Shown here piece after piece: positions 44,920 through 56,368 of a DNA stretch of 64,000 bases. Origin of the DNA: Culex pipiens pallens (taxonomy: Eukaryota > Arthropoda > Insecta > Diptera > Culicidae); assembly GCF_016801865.2 (NCBI RefSeq), contig NC_068937.1, positions 11,961,605 through 12,025,604 on the forward strand, in the 5' to 3' direction. Position numbers and translations under genes: made by a program. The notes below the pieces were generated by a model. It was not told where the DNA came from, did no database searches, and saw nothing but the letters and a program-made list of their open reading frames with translations. Positions within the stretch are counted from its first letter, which is position 1. Each line of letters begins with the position of its first letter.

Positions 44920-47900
44920 ATGAGGCTCAAACCGTGGCTGCTGTCGCTGGCAGTGGCGATCCAGTATTACTTTGGAATTGGTAAGACCTGCTTTTTTTGG
45001 GGTGGTGGTGCAGAGAAAATCGATAACGCTCAACCTCTCTCTCGGGATTTTCAGTAAATGGCTCCGAGGATGAGGAACGACTGGTGCGGGATCTGTTCCG
45101 CGGGTACAACAAGCTGATCCGGCCCGTGCAGAACATGACCCAGAAGGTGGACGTCCGGTTCGGGTTGGCGTTCGTGCAGCTGATCAACGTGGTGAGTAGA
45201 GGAAATCTGGAATGTTCAATGTTTTATTGGACTAATCGCCTTTTTGATCAATTCGACAGAACGAGAAGAATCAGATCATGAAGTCGAACGTGTGGTTACG
45301 ACTCGTCTGGAGCGACTACCAGCTGCAGTGGGACGAGGCCGATTACGGCGGTATCGGCGTGCTGCGGTTACCCCCGGACAAGGTCTGGAAGCCGGATATC
45401 GTGCTGTTCAACAAGTAAGTTGATCTTTATTTGTGCTCTACTCTAGCAAGGTGACCAACATCATCACATACGTGTAAATCGACTTTACGATGCGCTTGTA
45501 GCTTTCGAGGTTGAGCGGTGCATACTTCCCGATGGTAACGCTGGTAGGACTCTGTGCTCGGTGTAGCATGAAGCGTAGATCCTTTGCCTGGTCCGGAGTC
45601 AGCTGGTACCAGTTGATGTCATACAGGTGATCCAAAAACCGGTCGTTCTACAAGAATCGTCCTAATAATTTGAAGCTCATCCAAGAGTCACGAGAACCCA
45701 CCTTCACCGTAACGATCGTTCCCATCAGGCAGCTCTGGGTTAGCTGTTCGAACTGAAGGGCGAAGAATATGTACGCCATGCGATCGTTCGACTTCAAAAT
45801 CACGACGATCGCACTGATGATCCCGAGATAGATGAGCCCGACCTTGTTCAGGAACACCAAGCTGTACAGCTTCTCCAGCATGGCCTCGTACTCGTTCAGC
45901 AGTTGATGCAGCTTCACGATCAGGTTCAGCTGATCGCGGATCGCACGATCGTCACCTTCCTCAAGTTTCAGCATTGAGTTGAGCTCTTTAATCTCGTTGC
46001 CGAAAGCATCCACGCAAGCATGAACGCATGCAGAGCCACGTGAAGCAGGAATCCCTCGGTCGTAGTCTCGTCAAAGCCCGGCACGAAAAACACAAACATG
46101 AGCGTCATCTTGGCCAGAACTAGCCACAACACGACCGGCATAGCTACGACCACGATCGCCGACGACAAGTACAGCGCAAAGAACACCTTTTGAAGAAGAT
46201 GCGACAGCTGCAAGACTCGACAAATCACCAAACCTCCGGTTTCCTTCAGCATTCGTGTAATCCCCGTGAGTTTGCTGCGCAAAGCGAGGATCTGTCCGGA
46301 TCACCGTGTGCACTGGATGAAAATCTGCACTCCTTGGGCCGCAAACAGCAAGTTCGGTAGAATCACCAGAAAATCCAACGTGTCCGATCGTGCCGACCAC
46401 AGCAGATACAGCAGCTGAACTATGGCGAACAGGTTCATCGAGGCCGGGTAGACGGTACGCCAGCTGGGTCGGAAGTCGGAAGTCGAGGCAGCGCTCGGAT
46501 ATCGCTGGATTTGCGGAGATCAAAAAGGATCATTGTGGCGATAACTTGAAGAATGGCTCGACGTTTGCACTAGCTTTGCTTTATAGGTTACTGCTTCATT
46601 AACTAATAAAAACATGCCATTTTTAATTCAACGATGCATCAATAACTGATGAACAATAATTAACGCGCAACATTGTATGCCTCGATTCTAATCAATCTCT
46701 CATTCCACAGTGCCGACGGTAACTACGAGGTGCGCTACAAGTCCAACGTGTTGATCTACCCGAACGGCGAGGTTCTGTGGGTTCCGCCAGCCATCTACCA
46801 GAGCTCGTGCACGATCGACGTGACGTACTTCCCGTTCGATCAGCAGACGTGCATCATGAAGTTCGGCTCGTGGACGTTCAACGGCGACCAGGTCTCGCTG
46901 GCGCTGTACAACAACAAGAACTTTGTCGATCTTTCCGACTACTGGAAGTCCGGTACGTGGGACATCATCGAGGTGCCGGCCTACCTGAACGTGTACGAGG
47001 GCAACCCGACCGAGACGGACATCACGTTCTACATCATCATCCGGCGCAAGACCCTGTTCTACACGGTCAACTTGATCCTGCCGACGGTACTGATTTCGTT
47101 CCTTTGCGTGCTTGTGTTCTACCTGCCTGCCGAAGCCGGCGAAAAGGTGACGCTCGGTATCAGTATTCTGCTGTCACTGGTTGTGTTCCTGTTGCTGGTG
47201 TCGAAAATTCTGCCGCCGACCTCGCTCGTACTGCCACTGATTGCCAAGTATTTGCTGTTCACCTTCATCATGAACACCGTCTCCATCCTGGTCACCGTCA
47301 TCATCATCAACTGGAACTTCCGTGGGCCGCGCACGCACCGCATGCCCATGTGGATCCGGTCCGTGTTCCTGCACTACCTGCCGGCCATGCTGCTCATGAA
47401 GCGTCCCCGGAAGACGCGGCTCCGCTGGATGATGGAGATGCCCGGCATGAGCATGCCCCCGCAGCCGCACACCCACCCCTCGTACGGATCGCCGGCCGAA
47501 GTGCCCAAACACATCAGCGCGCTCGGCGGCAAGCAGTCCAAGATGGACGTGATGGAGCTGTCCGACCTGCACCACCCGAACTGCAAGATGAACCGCAAGA
47601 TGAACAGCGGCGACATCGGACTGGGCGCGGACTCGTGCCGCCGGGAGAGCGAAAGCTCCGACTCGATTCTGCTGTCGCCGGAGGCGAGCAAGGCCACCGA
47701 GGCGGTCGAGTTCATCGCGGAGCATCTGCGCAACGAGGATCTGTACATTCAGGTGAGTCACCAAAAAGTGATGTTTTACCACTACTGCAACTTCCTTAAA
47801 TGATTTACATCTTTGTTTCTGGGGCAAGTTTTTGTTTTCACTACGGATCCTGTCAGACCCAAGCAAAACACACACGATTGATTTATTTCTCATTCCCTCA

Positions 47901-48559
47901 CGCCACAACTGTCATCGCCGCACAGATCTGTCACCTCCCCCTCAAGATGATGCACGTAGTAGGCCTTTCTTGACGATAGAGCTATCTAAGCCCGATCTCA
48001 CACACACTAGCACACCATTTGTTTTGCTGGATGGTACAAAATTTAACCTCACTTTTTTTCGTGTACGTACACGCAATACATGCGCACGTAGATAACTCTA
48101 TTGCGCTCCGTCTGCTCGATCGTACACATTCTGCGCGAGATGTTGTTTTTGTTTTCGCTAGCTGTCAAACGAGCGTTCGTTACACTCTAAAGCGTGTTCA
48201 GTCAAACAATGCTTAAACGCTTTACATCTTTGTTTCTGGGGTCATGATTTGTTTGCACCGACTTTCGCCATGCGTTACTAACCTTCGAATCCGGGAAAAC
48301 CTGAAACGAAACAAAAGAAACCAATCAAAACAGGTGTTTTCTTCAAAACCAGATTAATTCTAGAACTTTTCCCCACCACCCCCTCTCATTTTAGACCCGC
48401 GAGGACTGGAAGTACGTGGCGATGGTGATCGATCGGCTGCAGCTGTACATCTTCTTCATCGTGACCACGGCCGGCACGGTCGGCATCCTGATGGACGCGC
48501 CGCACATCTTCGAGTACGTCGACCAGGACCGCATCATCGAAATCTACCGGGGCAAGTAA
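44920..48559 (+). CDS. nAChRbeta1: Nicotinic acetylcholine receptor subunit beta1
   Basis: Coding exons are 44920-44980, 45055-45191, 45260-45414, 46711-47752 and 48395-48559, all with GT-AG borders, totalling 1560 nt, 519 aa. A hydrophobic signal peptide fills exon 1. The extracellular ligand-binding domain contains the Cys-loop C151-C165 with PFD. Loop C (about 205-220) lacks the adjacent cysteine pair, so this is a non-alpha subunit. M1-M3 span about 232-318, a long cytoplasmic loop follows, and M4 is in exon 5, ending IFEYVDQDRIIEIYRGK. Near-identity to the insect beta1 (Drosophila ARD) pattern, including the RRESESSDSILLSPEASKAT loop, makes the call secure. The product pairs with alpha subunits in excitatory synapses and in neonicotinoid-sensitive receptors. 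Intron 3 hosts an antisense receptor pseudogene and intron 4 a MITE. Confidence 0.95.
45438..46505 (-). pseudogene. Broken odorant receptor, antisense within nAChR beta1 intron 3
   Basis: The minus strand encodes stretches clearly homologous to the receptor at 34.8-36.0 kb, such as LNLIVKLHQLLNEYEAMLEK and SNDRMAYIFFAL, through a final exon (45438-45647) ending TLLE. There are several lesions: an in-frame TGA where the intact gene has CGA in the CTRRSS motif (about 46300); a deletion of about 20 codons with a frameshift at about 46015; and an apparent 7-bp duplication (cttccga) near the N-terminus at about 46475. The intron at 45648-45701 is 54 nt, the same size and place as in the intact gene, but contains a TAG in frame. 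Expression is unlikely to yield a working receptor. Confidence 0.85.
47976..48101. mobile_element. 126-bp MITE with atagagctatcta termini, copy 2
   Basis: Same ends and interior as 36214-36340, slightly diverged (right end gataactctat). It lies in intron 4 of nAChR beta1, 220 nt after the donor. Confidence 0.8.
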
Positions 48560-49975
48560 GAGGGAAAACGAGGAAGAGGAGAGAAGATCGTTGTTGGAAT
48601 GTTAGGTTAACATTTGCTCAAATATGGGTCACTTTTTTACGTACGAATAGATTTGAAGTAAAACAAAACAAGCAAAGTAATCAAGCAAAAGGACATAACT
48701 TTTAATAAATGAAGCGCAAAACCTAAGTGTGAGCTGGTACGAACGGCGGGCCGGTTCCGGACTAGCCGGAGTTGTTATCACCCTAACGCTGCCAGCTGTC
48801 CAGAACGAGAGTAGTTAAATGACTTATTAAACGGCGTAGTCCTACGCCAATAGTGGAATATGTTTTCCGTTGATCTGTGTCGTTCTTCCAGTCAGTGTTG
48901 AGTTTTTGTTACGATGTTTTAGGCTCAAATTTAGACAATGAAATAGTGAATCTAATCAAATACTTTACACGAATGATGCCAAATTTTGTTCCCAAAAAGT
49001 TTTACCACGAGTTGAGTTTTGACTGTCATTTAAAGCTAGGACAAACTACTATTTAAAAAAAGGAAAATTATATACTACACACGTAACGAAAAGAAAAACA
49101 AAGCGATTCGCGATCTAACCCATTTTAAGCGTTACCCAAGATTAAGCCCATTTTTTGAAACCTTACGAAAGAAAAAGTAAACAAAACAAAACACTACCAC
49201 AATTTCTTGCGATTGCGTAGCATTACAGACGATCAATCGACGGAAACTGCAACTTAAAAATAAAAGAAAACAAATCATACTGCAACGAGTAAAGGAAACT
49301 TTTTTTGTGAAAAACAACAACTATTGAAAGAAGAAAAAATCGTTTTTTCGAGCATAGTATTTAAAGCAAAACCAACACTCGTAACTGTTGAACAACATAC
49401 TATCACACAAACACATACGCAAGCAAGCAAAATACACACACACTCACAACAAAGGCATAAAATGATAAACTTTAACAATAATTAGGCTACTACTACTAAC
49501 TACTCAAAAAGAAAAAGAATTAAAAAGGTAAACAAAACACTAGCGTCGATTTGAAGCGAAAAACACTAACCGAACCCTAAATTTAAACCCAATTATAGCA
49601 AACTAAACAAAGAAGAAACACTTTCCAGTACACACACTCAAACAGACACAAGCGAAAACAAACTCTCAAAACTGATAGGGATAAAACAAAACAAAACCGA
49701 AATAGCAAGCTGTGTGCGTCACTCAAAAAGAAAACAAACAAAACTCACGCAAGCAAATATTAACAATTAACTAAAACTGTAATAACGATTTTTGTGCACA
49801 AAAACAAAAGCAAAACGCTAACAAAGATACCAGTATGGCATTAGTGTGTGCGTGTGACAGCAACCACAACAACAACAACACATTGAAGTTAAGATTAAAC
49901 GTTGTATTGGTAAGCATTTTTAAGAAAGAAACAAAAAAAAACAACACAAAAGGGTAATAAAATAATAATAAACTT
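48560..49975 (+). other. 3' UTR of nAChR beta1
   Basis: A-rich, T-poor sequence follows the stop codon without coding potential, up to an aataaaataataataaac cluster at about 49956. The composition then returns to ordinary AT-rich DNA with a GT-rich segment. The 1.4-kb length is inferred from composition and the poly(A) signal. Confidence 0.55.
49956..49961 (+). terminator. Poly(A) signal, nAChR beta1
   Basis: aataaa at the end of the A-rich region, followed within about 40 nt by a GT-rich element (gaggggtggtttc). Confidence 0.5.
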
Positions 49976-50470
49976 ACAGGATAGTTCGTATTACGAGGGG
50001 TGGTTTCTTTTTTGAAGGTTTTTTGTTTGTTGAAAGAAATTTATTCCAAATTGATTTATTAAGACTTTCAGTTTAAAAAAATCGACGCGACTAAAAACGA
50101 TACCCTGTAAGAAATGTTACGCGATTGTTGCGTGTAGGGCCGACATTGACGGAAAACGACCCGATTTTCTTTTTTTTTCAAAGGTCACAGTTGTTTGTTT
50201 ACAACACTTAAAACGTGCACGCTCAAATAGAAAACCCGATTTATGGGTAAAATTAACTAATTATTTTTTTTTTTGAAAATTTTTGACGTTTATTAATTTG
50301 TCATTCTTAACAAAAAAATACTATAATGAAAACCAAAAATTGAAAATTAATTATTTGTCCAATTAAATATTCTTGCATGGTTCCGCCGTTCGAATTTAAA
50401 TAAGGAAGCCACTAGAAAACAAAAACCTTCAATTAAAAAAAAACTTTATCAAACTGCTTAAACTAAGCAC
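49976..50470. other. Intergenic AT-rich spacer
   Basis: No gene is visible. The segment probably includes the 3' UTR of the minus-strand peptide gene; no unambiguous minus-strand aataaa was identified near its stop. Confidence 0.4.
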
Positions 50471-50682
50471 TCACTTAGCCTTGCTGATGTCTTTGGGTTT
50501 TTTGTCCTCCTCCGGCATCTCTCTTAAAATATTTTTTCTAGAAAAGTGTTATATTATAAAAAATAAATAAAAAAATCAAACCAGCTCTCACTAATTCCTC
50601 TTACCTCTTCCATTGCACCGACTGGCCCGTTTAGAACCGCCAGCAGCACAAATACTAGGATTGCAAAAATGTTGAGCTTCAT
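50471..50682 (-). CDS. Small secreted peptide, two exons
   Basis: Exon 1 (50605-50682) starts ATG and encodes a classic signal peptide, MKLNIFAILVFVLLAVLNG followed by PVGA, then MEE and a gtaagag donor. A polypyrimidine-preceded ctag acceptor would start exon 2 at 50537, giving KKYFKRDAGGGQKTQRHQQG and a stop at 50475 (46 aa in total). A downstream acceptor would start it at 50518, giving MPEEDKKPKDISKAK and a stop at 50471 (41 aa). The first has the better splice site; the second has more coding-like codon use. A TATA box (ctataaatag, 50721-50730) and a gcagtc initiator about 33 bp further support a real promoter. It was not recognised as a member of any family; a secreted effector, neuropeptide-like or antimicrobial-type peptide is possible. 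Confidence 0.6.
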
Positions 50683-50720
50683 TGTGGAAGTTGACTGCGA
50701 TTGAAGTTGATTTGAGGAGA

Positions 50721-50730
50721 CTATTTATAG
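50721..50730 (-). promoter_or_regulatory. TATA box of the small peptide gene
   Basis: The minus strand reads ctataaatag, with gcagtc (initiator-like) about 33 bp downstream at 50692-50697 and the ATG at 50682. The 5' UTR would be only about 14 nt. Confidence 0.6.
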
Positions 50731-50869
50731 GGCAAAATCTGTTATCGACGTTGCTAATTGATTTGTTAAATTAGTTTCAATATTTTGTGCATATTTTGTT
50801 TCCAAAACTAAATACTTTGACGAATCAAATCCAATTTGGTTGGTTGGTTTGGTTTCTTCAATTCTAAAA

Positions 50870-51415
50870 TTCTAAAATTGCTAAAATTGCCAAAAATTGT
50901 GAACAATTGCTAAAATTGCTAAAATTGCCAAAAATTGTGAATAATTGCTAAAATTGCTAAAATTGCTAAAATGCTAAAATTGCTAAAATTGCTAAAATTG
51001 CCAAAATTGCTAACAATGTTAAATTGCTTAAATTTCTTAAATTACTTGAATGGTTTAAATTGCCTAAATTGCTTGAATTGCTAAAACTTCTGAAATTGCT
51101 AAAATTTCTGAAACTGCTAAAATTTCTGAAACTGCTTTCTGAAATTAATATTTTTTTTGAAATGGCTAAAATTGATAAAATTTCTAAAATTGCAAAAAAT
51201 TGATCAAATTACAAAAATTTCTAAAATTGCTAAAATTGCCAAAATTGCTAAAATTGCTAAAATTCTAAAATTGCTAAAATTGCTAAAATTGCTAAAATTG
51301 CTTAAAATTGCTAAAATTGCTAAAATTGCTAAAATTGCTAAAATTGCTAAAATTGCTTAAAATTGCTAAAATTGCTAAAATTGATAGAATTGATAAAATT
51401 GCTAAAATTGCTAAA
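50870..51415. repeat. 9-bp (aaaattgct)n satellite, distal block
   Basis: Same unit as at 36.65-44.26 kb, about 7 kb further on. It grades directly into the next satellite at about 51.42 kb. Confidence 0.9.
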
Positions 51416-52660
51416 ATCCAAAAATTCTAACAATTCTAAAAATTCTAAAAATTCTAAAAATTCTAAAAATTCTAAAAATTTTAAAAATTTTCAAAATTCT
51501 AAAAATTCTAAAAAAATTAAAAATTCTAAAAATTCTAAAAATTCTAAAAATTCTAAAAATTCTAAAAATTCTAAAAATTCTAATTCTAAAAATTCTAAAA
51601 ATTCTAAAAATTCTAAAAATTCTAAAAATTCTAAAAATTCTAAAAATTCTAAAAATTCTAAAAATTCTAAAAATTCTAAAAATTCTAAAAATTCTAAAAA
51701 TTCTAAAAATTCTAAAAATTCTAAAAATTTCAAAAATTCTGAAAATTCTAAAAATTCAAAAAATTCTAAAAATTCTAAAAATTCTAAAAATTCTAAAAAT
51801 TCTAAAAATTCTAAAAAAATCTAAAAATTCTAAAAATTCTAAAAATTCTTAAAATTCTTAAAAATTCTAAAAAATCTAAAAATTCTAAAAATTCAAAAAA
51901 TTCTAAAAAATTCTAAAAATTCTAAAAATTCTAAAAATTCTAAAAATTCTAAAAATTTTAAAATTCTAAAAATTCTAAAAATTCAAAAAATTCTAAAAAT
52001 TCTAAAAATTCTAAAAATTCTAAAAATTCTAAAAATTCTAAATTTTCTGAAAATTCTAAAAATTCTAAAAATTCTAAAAATTCTAAAAATTCTAAAAATT
52101 CTAAAAATTTTAAAAATTCTAAAAATTCTAAAAATTCTAAAAATTCTAAAAATTCTAAAAATTCTAAAAATTCTAAAAATTCTAAAAATTCTAAAAATTC
52201 TAAAAATTCTAAAAATTCTAAAAATTCTAAAAATTCTAAAAATTCTAAAAATTCTAAAAATTCTAAAAATTCTAAAAATTCTAAAAATTCTAAAAATTCT
52301 AAAAATTCTAAAAATTCTAAAAATTCTAAAAATTCTAAAAATTCTAAAAATTCTAAAAATTCTAAAAATTCTAAAAATTCTAAAAATTCTAAAAATTCTA
52401 AAAATTCTAAAAATTCTAAAAATTCTAAAAATTCTAAAAATTCTAAAAATTCTAAAAATTCTAAAAATTCTAAAAATTCTAAAAATTCTAAAAATTTTAA
52501 AGATTCTAAAAATTCTAAAAATTCTAAAAATTCTAAAAATTCTAAAAATTCTAAAAATTCTAAAAATTCTAAAAATTCTAAAAATTCTAAAAATTCTAAA
52601 AATTCTAAAAATTCTAAAAATTCTAAAAATTCTAAAAATCTAAATATTCTAAAAATTAAA
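51415..52660. repeat. 9-bp (aaaattcta)n satellite, about 135 copies
   Basis: Head-to-tail ttctaaaaa units, very homogeneous over 1.2 kb, with occasional variant units. The period of nine makes a 153-codon frame of repeated Asn-Ser-Lys on the plus strand and Glu-Phe-Leu on the minus strand; neither is a gene. Confidence 0.95.
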
Positions 52661-53690
52661 AAAAAACAATTTTTAAAAATCGGAAATTTTTTGAAAATTT
52701 TGATTTTTTTTTCAAATTCTGAAAATTTAAAAAAAAAATCAAATTCAGAAAATTCTGAAAAATTCTAAAATTTTCTTAAAATTCTACAAATTTTGAAAAT
52801 TCAGGAAATTCTGCAAATTCTCAACATTCGAAAAATTCCATAAATTCTGCAAATTCAAATAATTCTAAAAATTCGCAAAACTCTGAAAATTAAAAAAAAA
52901 AAAAATCTAAAGCAATTTAAACTTATAAAAAATCTAAAATTTTGAAAAAATTGGAAATTCTGAAAAATAAAAAAAAACTTTTGAAAATTTCTAAATTTTC
53001 TTTATTTTTAAAAATTGTAAATGTCCTAAAAAACTATAAAATTTTAAAAATTCTGAAAGTTCTGAAAATTCTTAAAATTTTGGAAATTCTGAACATTCAA
53101 AAAATTCAAAAAATTCTAAAAATTCTAAAAATTCTAAATTTTTTAAAAATTAAAAAAAATTAAAAAAAAACTTTTTTTTTATTTTTGAAAATTTTAAAAA
53201 TTCTGAAAGTTTTGCAATTTGTAATAATTTTGAAAATCTCCAAAATCCAGCATATTCTGAAAAAAATTATAATTATGAAAAATCTGAACATTTTTAAAAT
53301 TTTGCAGATTCTGAAAATTTTAAGAAAAAAAATCGGAAAATTCTACTTTTTTTATTTCAAATTTTCATTCATTTTTTTTCTTTAAATTCTAATTTCTTTA
53401 AAAAATTTAAATTTTTAAAAATTTTCTGAACATTCTGAAAATAAGGAAATTTCAGAAAATTTCTAAAATTTTGAAAATTCTGCGAATTCTAATAATTCCA
53501 GAAAAAATCACAAATTCAAAAAATTCAGAAAATTTTCAAAAATTCTGAAATTTTAGAAAATTTTGAAAATTTTTGAATTCTAAACTTCAAAAATTCTAAA
53601 ATTTATAAAAATACATTTTAACATTCTAAAACTCTACAATTTTTAAATTCTAAAACTCATCTAAATTTCTTTTTTTGTTTGTATTGGGAA
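52661..53690. repeat. Degenerate flank of the 9-bp satellite
   Basis: AT-rich sequence with decayed aaaattct- and gaaaattct-like units down to the 3' end of the synthetase gene. No coding region was recognised. Confidence 0.7.
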
Positions 53691-53735
53691 GATTTTTTCG
53701 GATCAATAAAATCATCATTTAAATTTCCAACACTA

Positions 53736-53741
53736 TTTATT
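53736..53741 (-). terminator. Poly(A) signal, mitochondrial tyrosyl-tRNA synthetase
   Basis: The minus strand reads aataaa about 10 nt after the TAA stop at 53751, which implies a very short 3' UTR. Confidence 0.6.
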
Positions 53742-53750
53742 CCATTTTTT

Positions 53751-55593
53751 TTACGCCAACCACTTGACGATGTAGTAGTTCCGCTTGCCAACCCGCAGCA
53801 ACGAGATGCCATTCTTCAGGATGTGAACGCCCGGCGCCAGCACTTCCGCCACGTTCTTGGCCTTGTTCAGGTTGATCGAGAAACCTCCGGCGGCGATGAT
53901 CCGGGTGGCATCCTCTGCAAAAATATAGGTTAGAAAAAAAAACAATTTGAAGTTTTTTACAAGATTCCACTAAGAATCAGATCCTCACGCTCATTCCGGA
54001 AGCACTTGGCCTTCATGGCCACGTCCAGCACGGACAGGCCCGGCTCGGGCAGAATCTCCACCAGCGGAGCGCCGCCGAAGGTCTGCTTGATGTCGCGCAC
54101 TTCCAGCTCTCCCAGCGCCTGGACGTTCCCGCTGAACAGCGCATCGCTAATGTTCTCCGCTTTGCGGAGACCTTCCTCGCCGTGAACGAGCAGGGTCAGT
54201 TCCTGGGCGAGTCGTTTCTGGGCTTCCCATAGTTCCGGAGTTCGCTGGTGCCGGGCCATCACGCTTCGGATTTCGTCCAGGGGAAGGAAGGTCAGGAGGC
54301 GGAGCAGTTTCTCCACTTCCGAGTCCGGCGTTCGCCGGAAGAACTGGTAGAGGCCGTACGGGGAAGTTTTTTCTGCGCCGAGCCAGACGGCATTTCCGGC
54401 TGATTTTCCGAATTTGTCACCTTCTTCGTTGGTTATTAGTGGCAGGGTTATTCCGTAGACATCCTTTCCGGGTTCCACGCGTGAGATCAGTTCGTGGCCG
54501 GACATGATGTTGCCCATCTGATCACTTCCGCCCAGCTGGAACCGGCAGTTGTGTTTCTGTAGCAGATGGCACCAGTCGTACGCCTGGAAGATCTGATACG
54601 TAAACTCGGTGAAGCTCATTCCCGCGTCCTGCTGAAGTCGACTTTGCACGGACGCCCTCGACAGCATCGATCCCATCCGGAAGTGACGGCCAACGCGCGA
54701 CACAAACTCCACAAAGTTCAACTCCCGGTACCAATCGGCATTGTTGACCACCAGAACCGGCTTCAACGCCCCTCCATGGCCACGCTTTTCCCACATCAAC
54801 CCGCGATGGTTCTCGAATATCCGCTCGATCTGTTCCCCGATGCAGCGCAGGTTCCGGTTCACCGTGTCCAGCAACATGGCCTGACGTTCCGTCTTGCGCC
54901 CGCTGGGGTCTCCGATCTGGCCGGTGGCGCCACCGAGCAGCGCAATCGGTTGATGGCCGGCCCGTTGGCTGTGCAGAAGGCCGATGATGACCAGCAGATT
55001 GCCCACGTGCAAGCTGTCCGCCGTCGGATCAAACCCGGCGTAAACGGTTTGCGGGGCGGCGCCCAGCGTGGTGCGGGCTTTGTCGCTTTTGGGACGGAAA
55101 TTTTTAGGTTTGTCAAATTAAGTTCGTTTCTGTTCAAAACGCATGCTTTCAAAACAAAAACAATTCATTTCTTATAGGGAAGCTGTCAAAATTTGATCGG
55201 TTTGATCGACAATCTACAGTCGATTTAAATCAATTAATATAGTCGACGCAACGTCGGTGAATTTTCTGTTGGGTCATGCAAGTTTCAAAGGTTAAAATTT
55301 TAAAAATTATAATTTTGAGGTCAGAAAATTTCAATTTAAAAAAATCAAAAAAATATCAACATTTCTACAAAACAACATTTTTTCCCAAGTTCAACCCTGA
55401 CCATCAAACCAAAACAACACAAACAAAAACCAAAACAAAGAAACGTCACTCACATTGCCTCGGCCGGAAAGACGTCCTGGAAGAATCCCCGATCCTGCAG
55501 CTTCAGAATGTTTCCCTCAGTGTAGTGTCGCGCGGCCACGGGAAGTGGCCACCGGAGGAGCCGACTCCGGTGCAGAACCGACCGCACAATCAT
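53751..55593 (-). CDS. YARS2: Tyrosyl-tRNA synthetase, mitochondrial
   Basis: Exons are 55454-55593, 53989-55085 and 53751-53914 with GT-AG borders, 1401 nt, 466 aa. It charges mitochondrial tRNA-Tyr. An arginine-rich N-terminus (MIVRSVLHRSRLLRW) is a likely import signal. The class I catalytic core has YAGFDPTADSLHVGNL with the HIGH-like HVGN at about 73-76, LLGGATGQIGDPSGRK, QLGGSDQMGNI, and the KMSKS-like KFGKS at about 271-275. The S4-like RNA-binding tail (IIAAGGFSIN) is in the last exon. A long open frame beginning at 55012 starts at an internal Leu codon, not at the true start. An upstream in-frame TAA and the splice-compatible exon at 55454-55593 place the ATG at 55593. Length matches animal YARS2. 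It is divergently arranged with the gene at 56369. Confidence 0.92.
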
Positions 55594-56368
55594 TTCCTAA
55601 CCAATTCACAATAAATTCACGCGAGACGAAAATCGACCGAACTTGCACCGAAAGAAAAACGCGTAACCAAATTTGACAGTTTCGAGCGCGGTTTGTTTAC
55701 GTCACGGCCTGCCGGATAGTGAGACGGCGTCGGCTGCAGATTTCAGATTTTACAGACTTTTGGGGTTATTAAATACAAAAACGAATTCAATTTTAAAACA
55801 ACCCTATTTTCCAAAAATTACTGTAAAATTCGAGGCAAAATTAATCTTTTTCATGAAAAAATCAATTTAAAAGAAATCCACGATTAACTCAGTTAAACAT
55901 TTTTTTTTAAACATTGAGTTTGTGCTGAAAAATCTGCAAATCTTGAAAATCTGTAGCAAATGAACATCAACACGATCAAGGGAAGTTGGTTATGTTTTGG
56001 GTTAAAACGCGCTGCACTTGAATGTCAAACGTTTGTTTTGATTGCACGATTCTCTTTGCGGGGGCTCAAATTAATTTCGGTCAAGTGGATCAAATTTTAG
56101 GCTGCTTATGTTTTATTAATTTTTCGCCGTTTTCTAGTTTAATTTGCTTTAAATTGTTTCTATTTTTGTAACTGCAGTATGTTTCAAGTAAAATTTATGT
56201 TATTTTAGTAAATTTTCAAGTTAAACTTCGTTTAATCACAATTTCGCGAACCGGAAATGATTAGGCCTGAGGGCACTTAAGCCAGTGACAGTCCAGCGAG
56301 CGTAGCGTTATACCAAACTCCGTTTGAACTAGTATTGACCCGTTGGTTCGTAAAGCAGGCGTTTCGCC
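55594..56368. promoter_or_regulatory. Shared intergenic region of two divergent genes
   Basis: 775 bp separate the start codons of the synthetase (minus) and the chondroitin factor (plus). The stretch is AT-rich apart from GC-richer ends. No TATA box was found; it presumably contains both housekeeping promoters. Confidence 0.45.

Noticed and set aside
46777..47908. 340-codon plus-strand and 244-codon minus-strand frames over nAChR beta1 exon 4
   Set aside because: Out-of-frame and antisense shadows of a GC-rich coding exon.
51363..51824. 153-codon open frame of Asn-Ser-Lys repeats
   Set aside because: It is produced by a 9-bp satellite whose period is a multiple of three; the opposite strand is open as well.
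55012..55012. Start of the tyrosyl-tRNA synthetase at this position
   Set aside because: The codon is an internal TTG (Leu) in the conserved SLHVGN motif; upstream coding sequence and a separate first exon exist.
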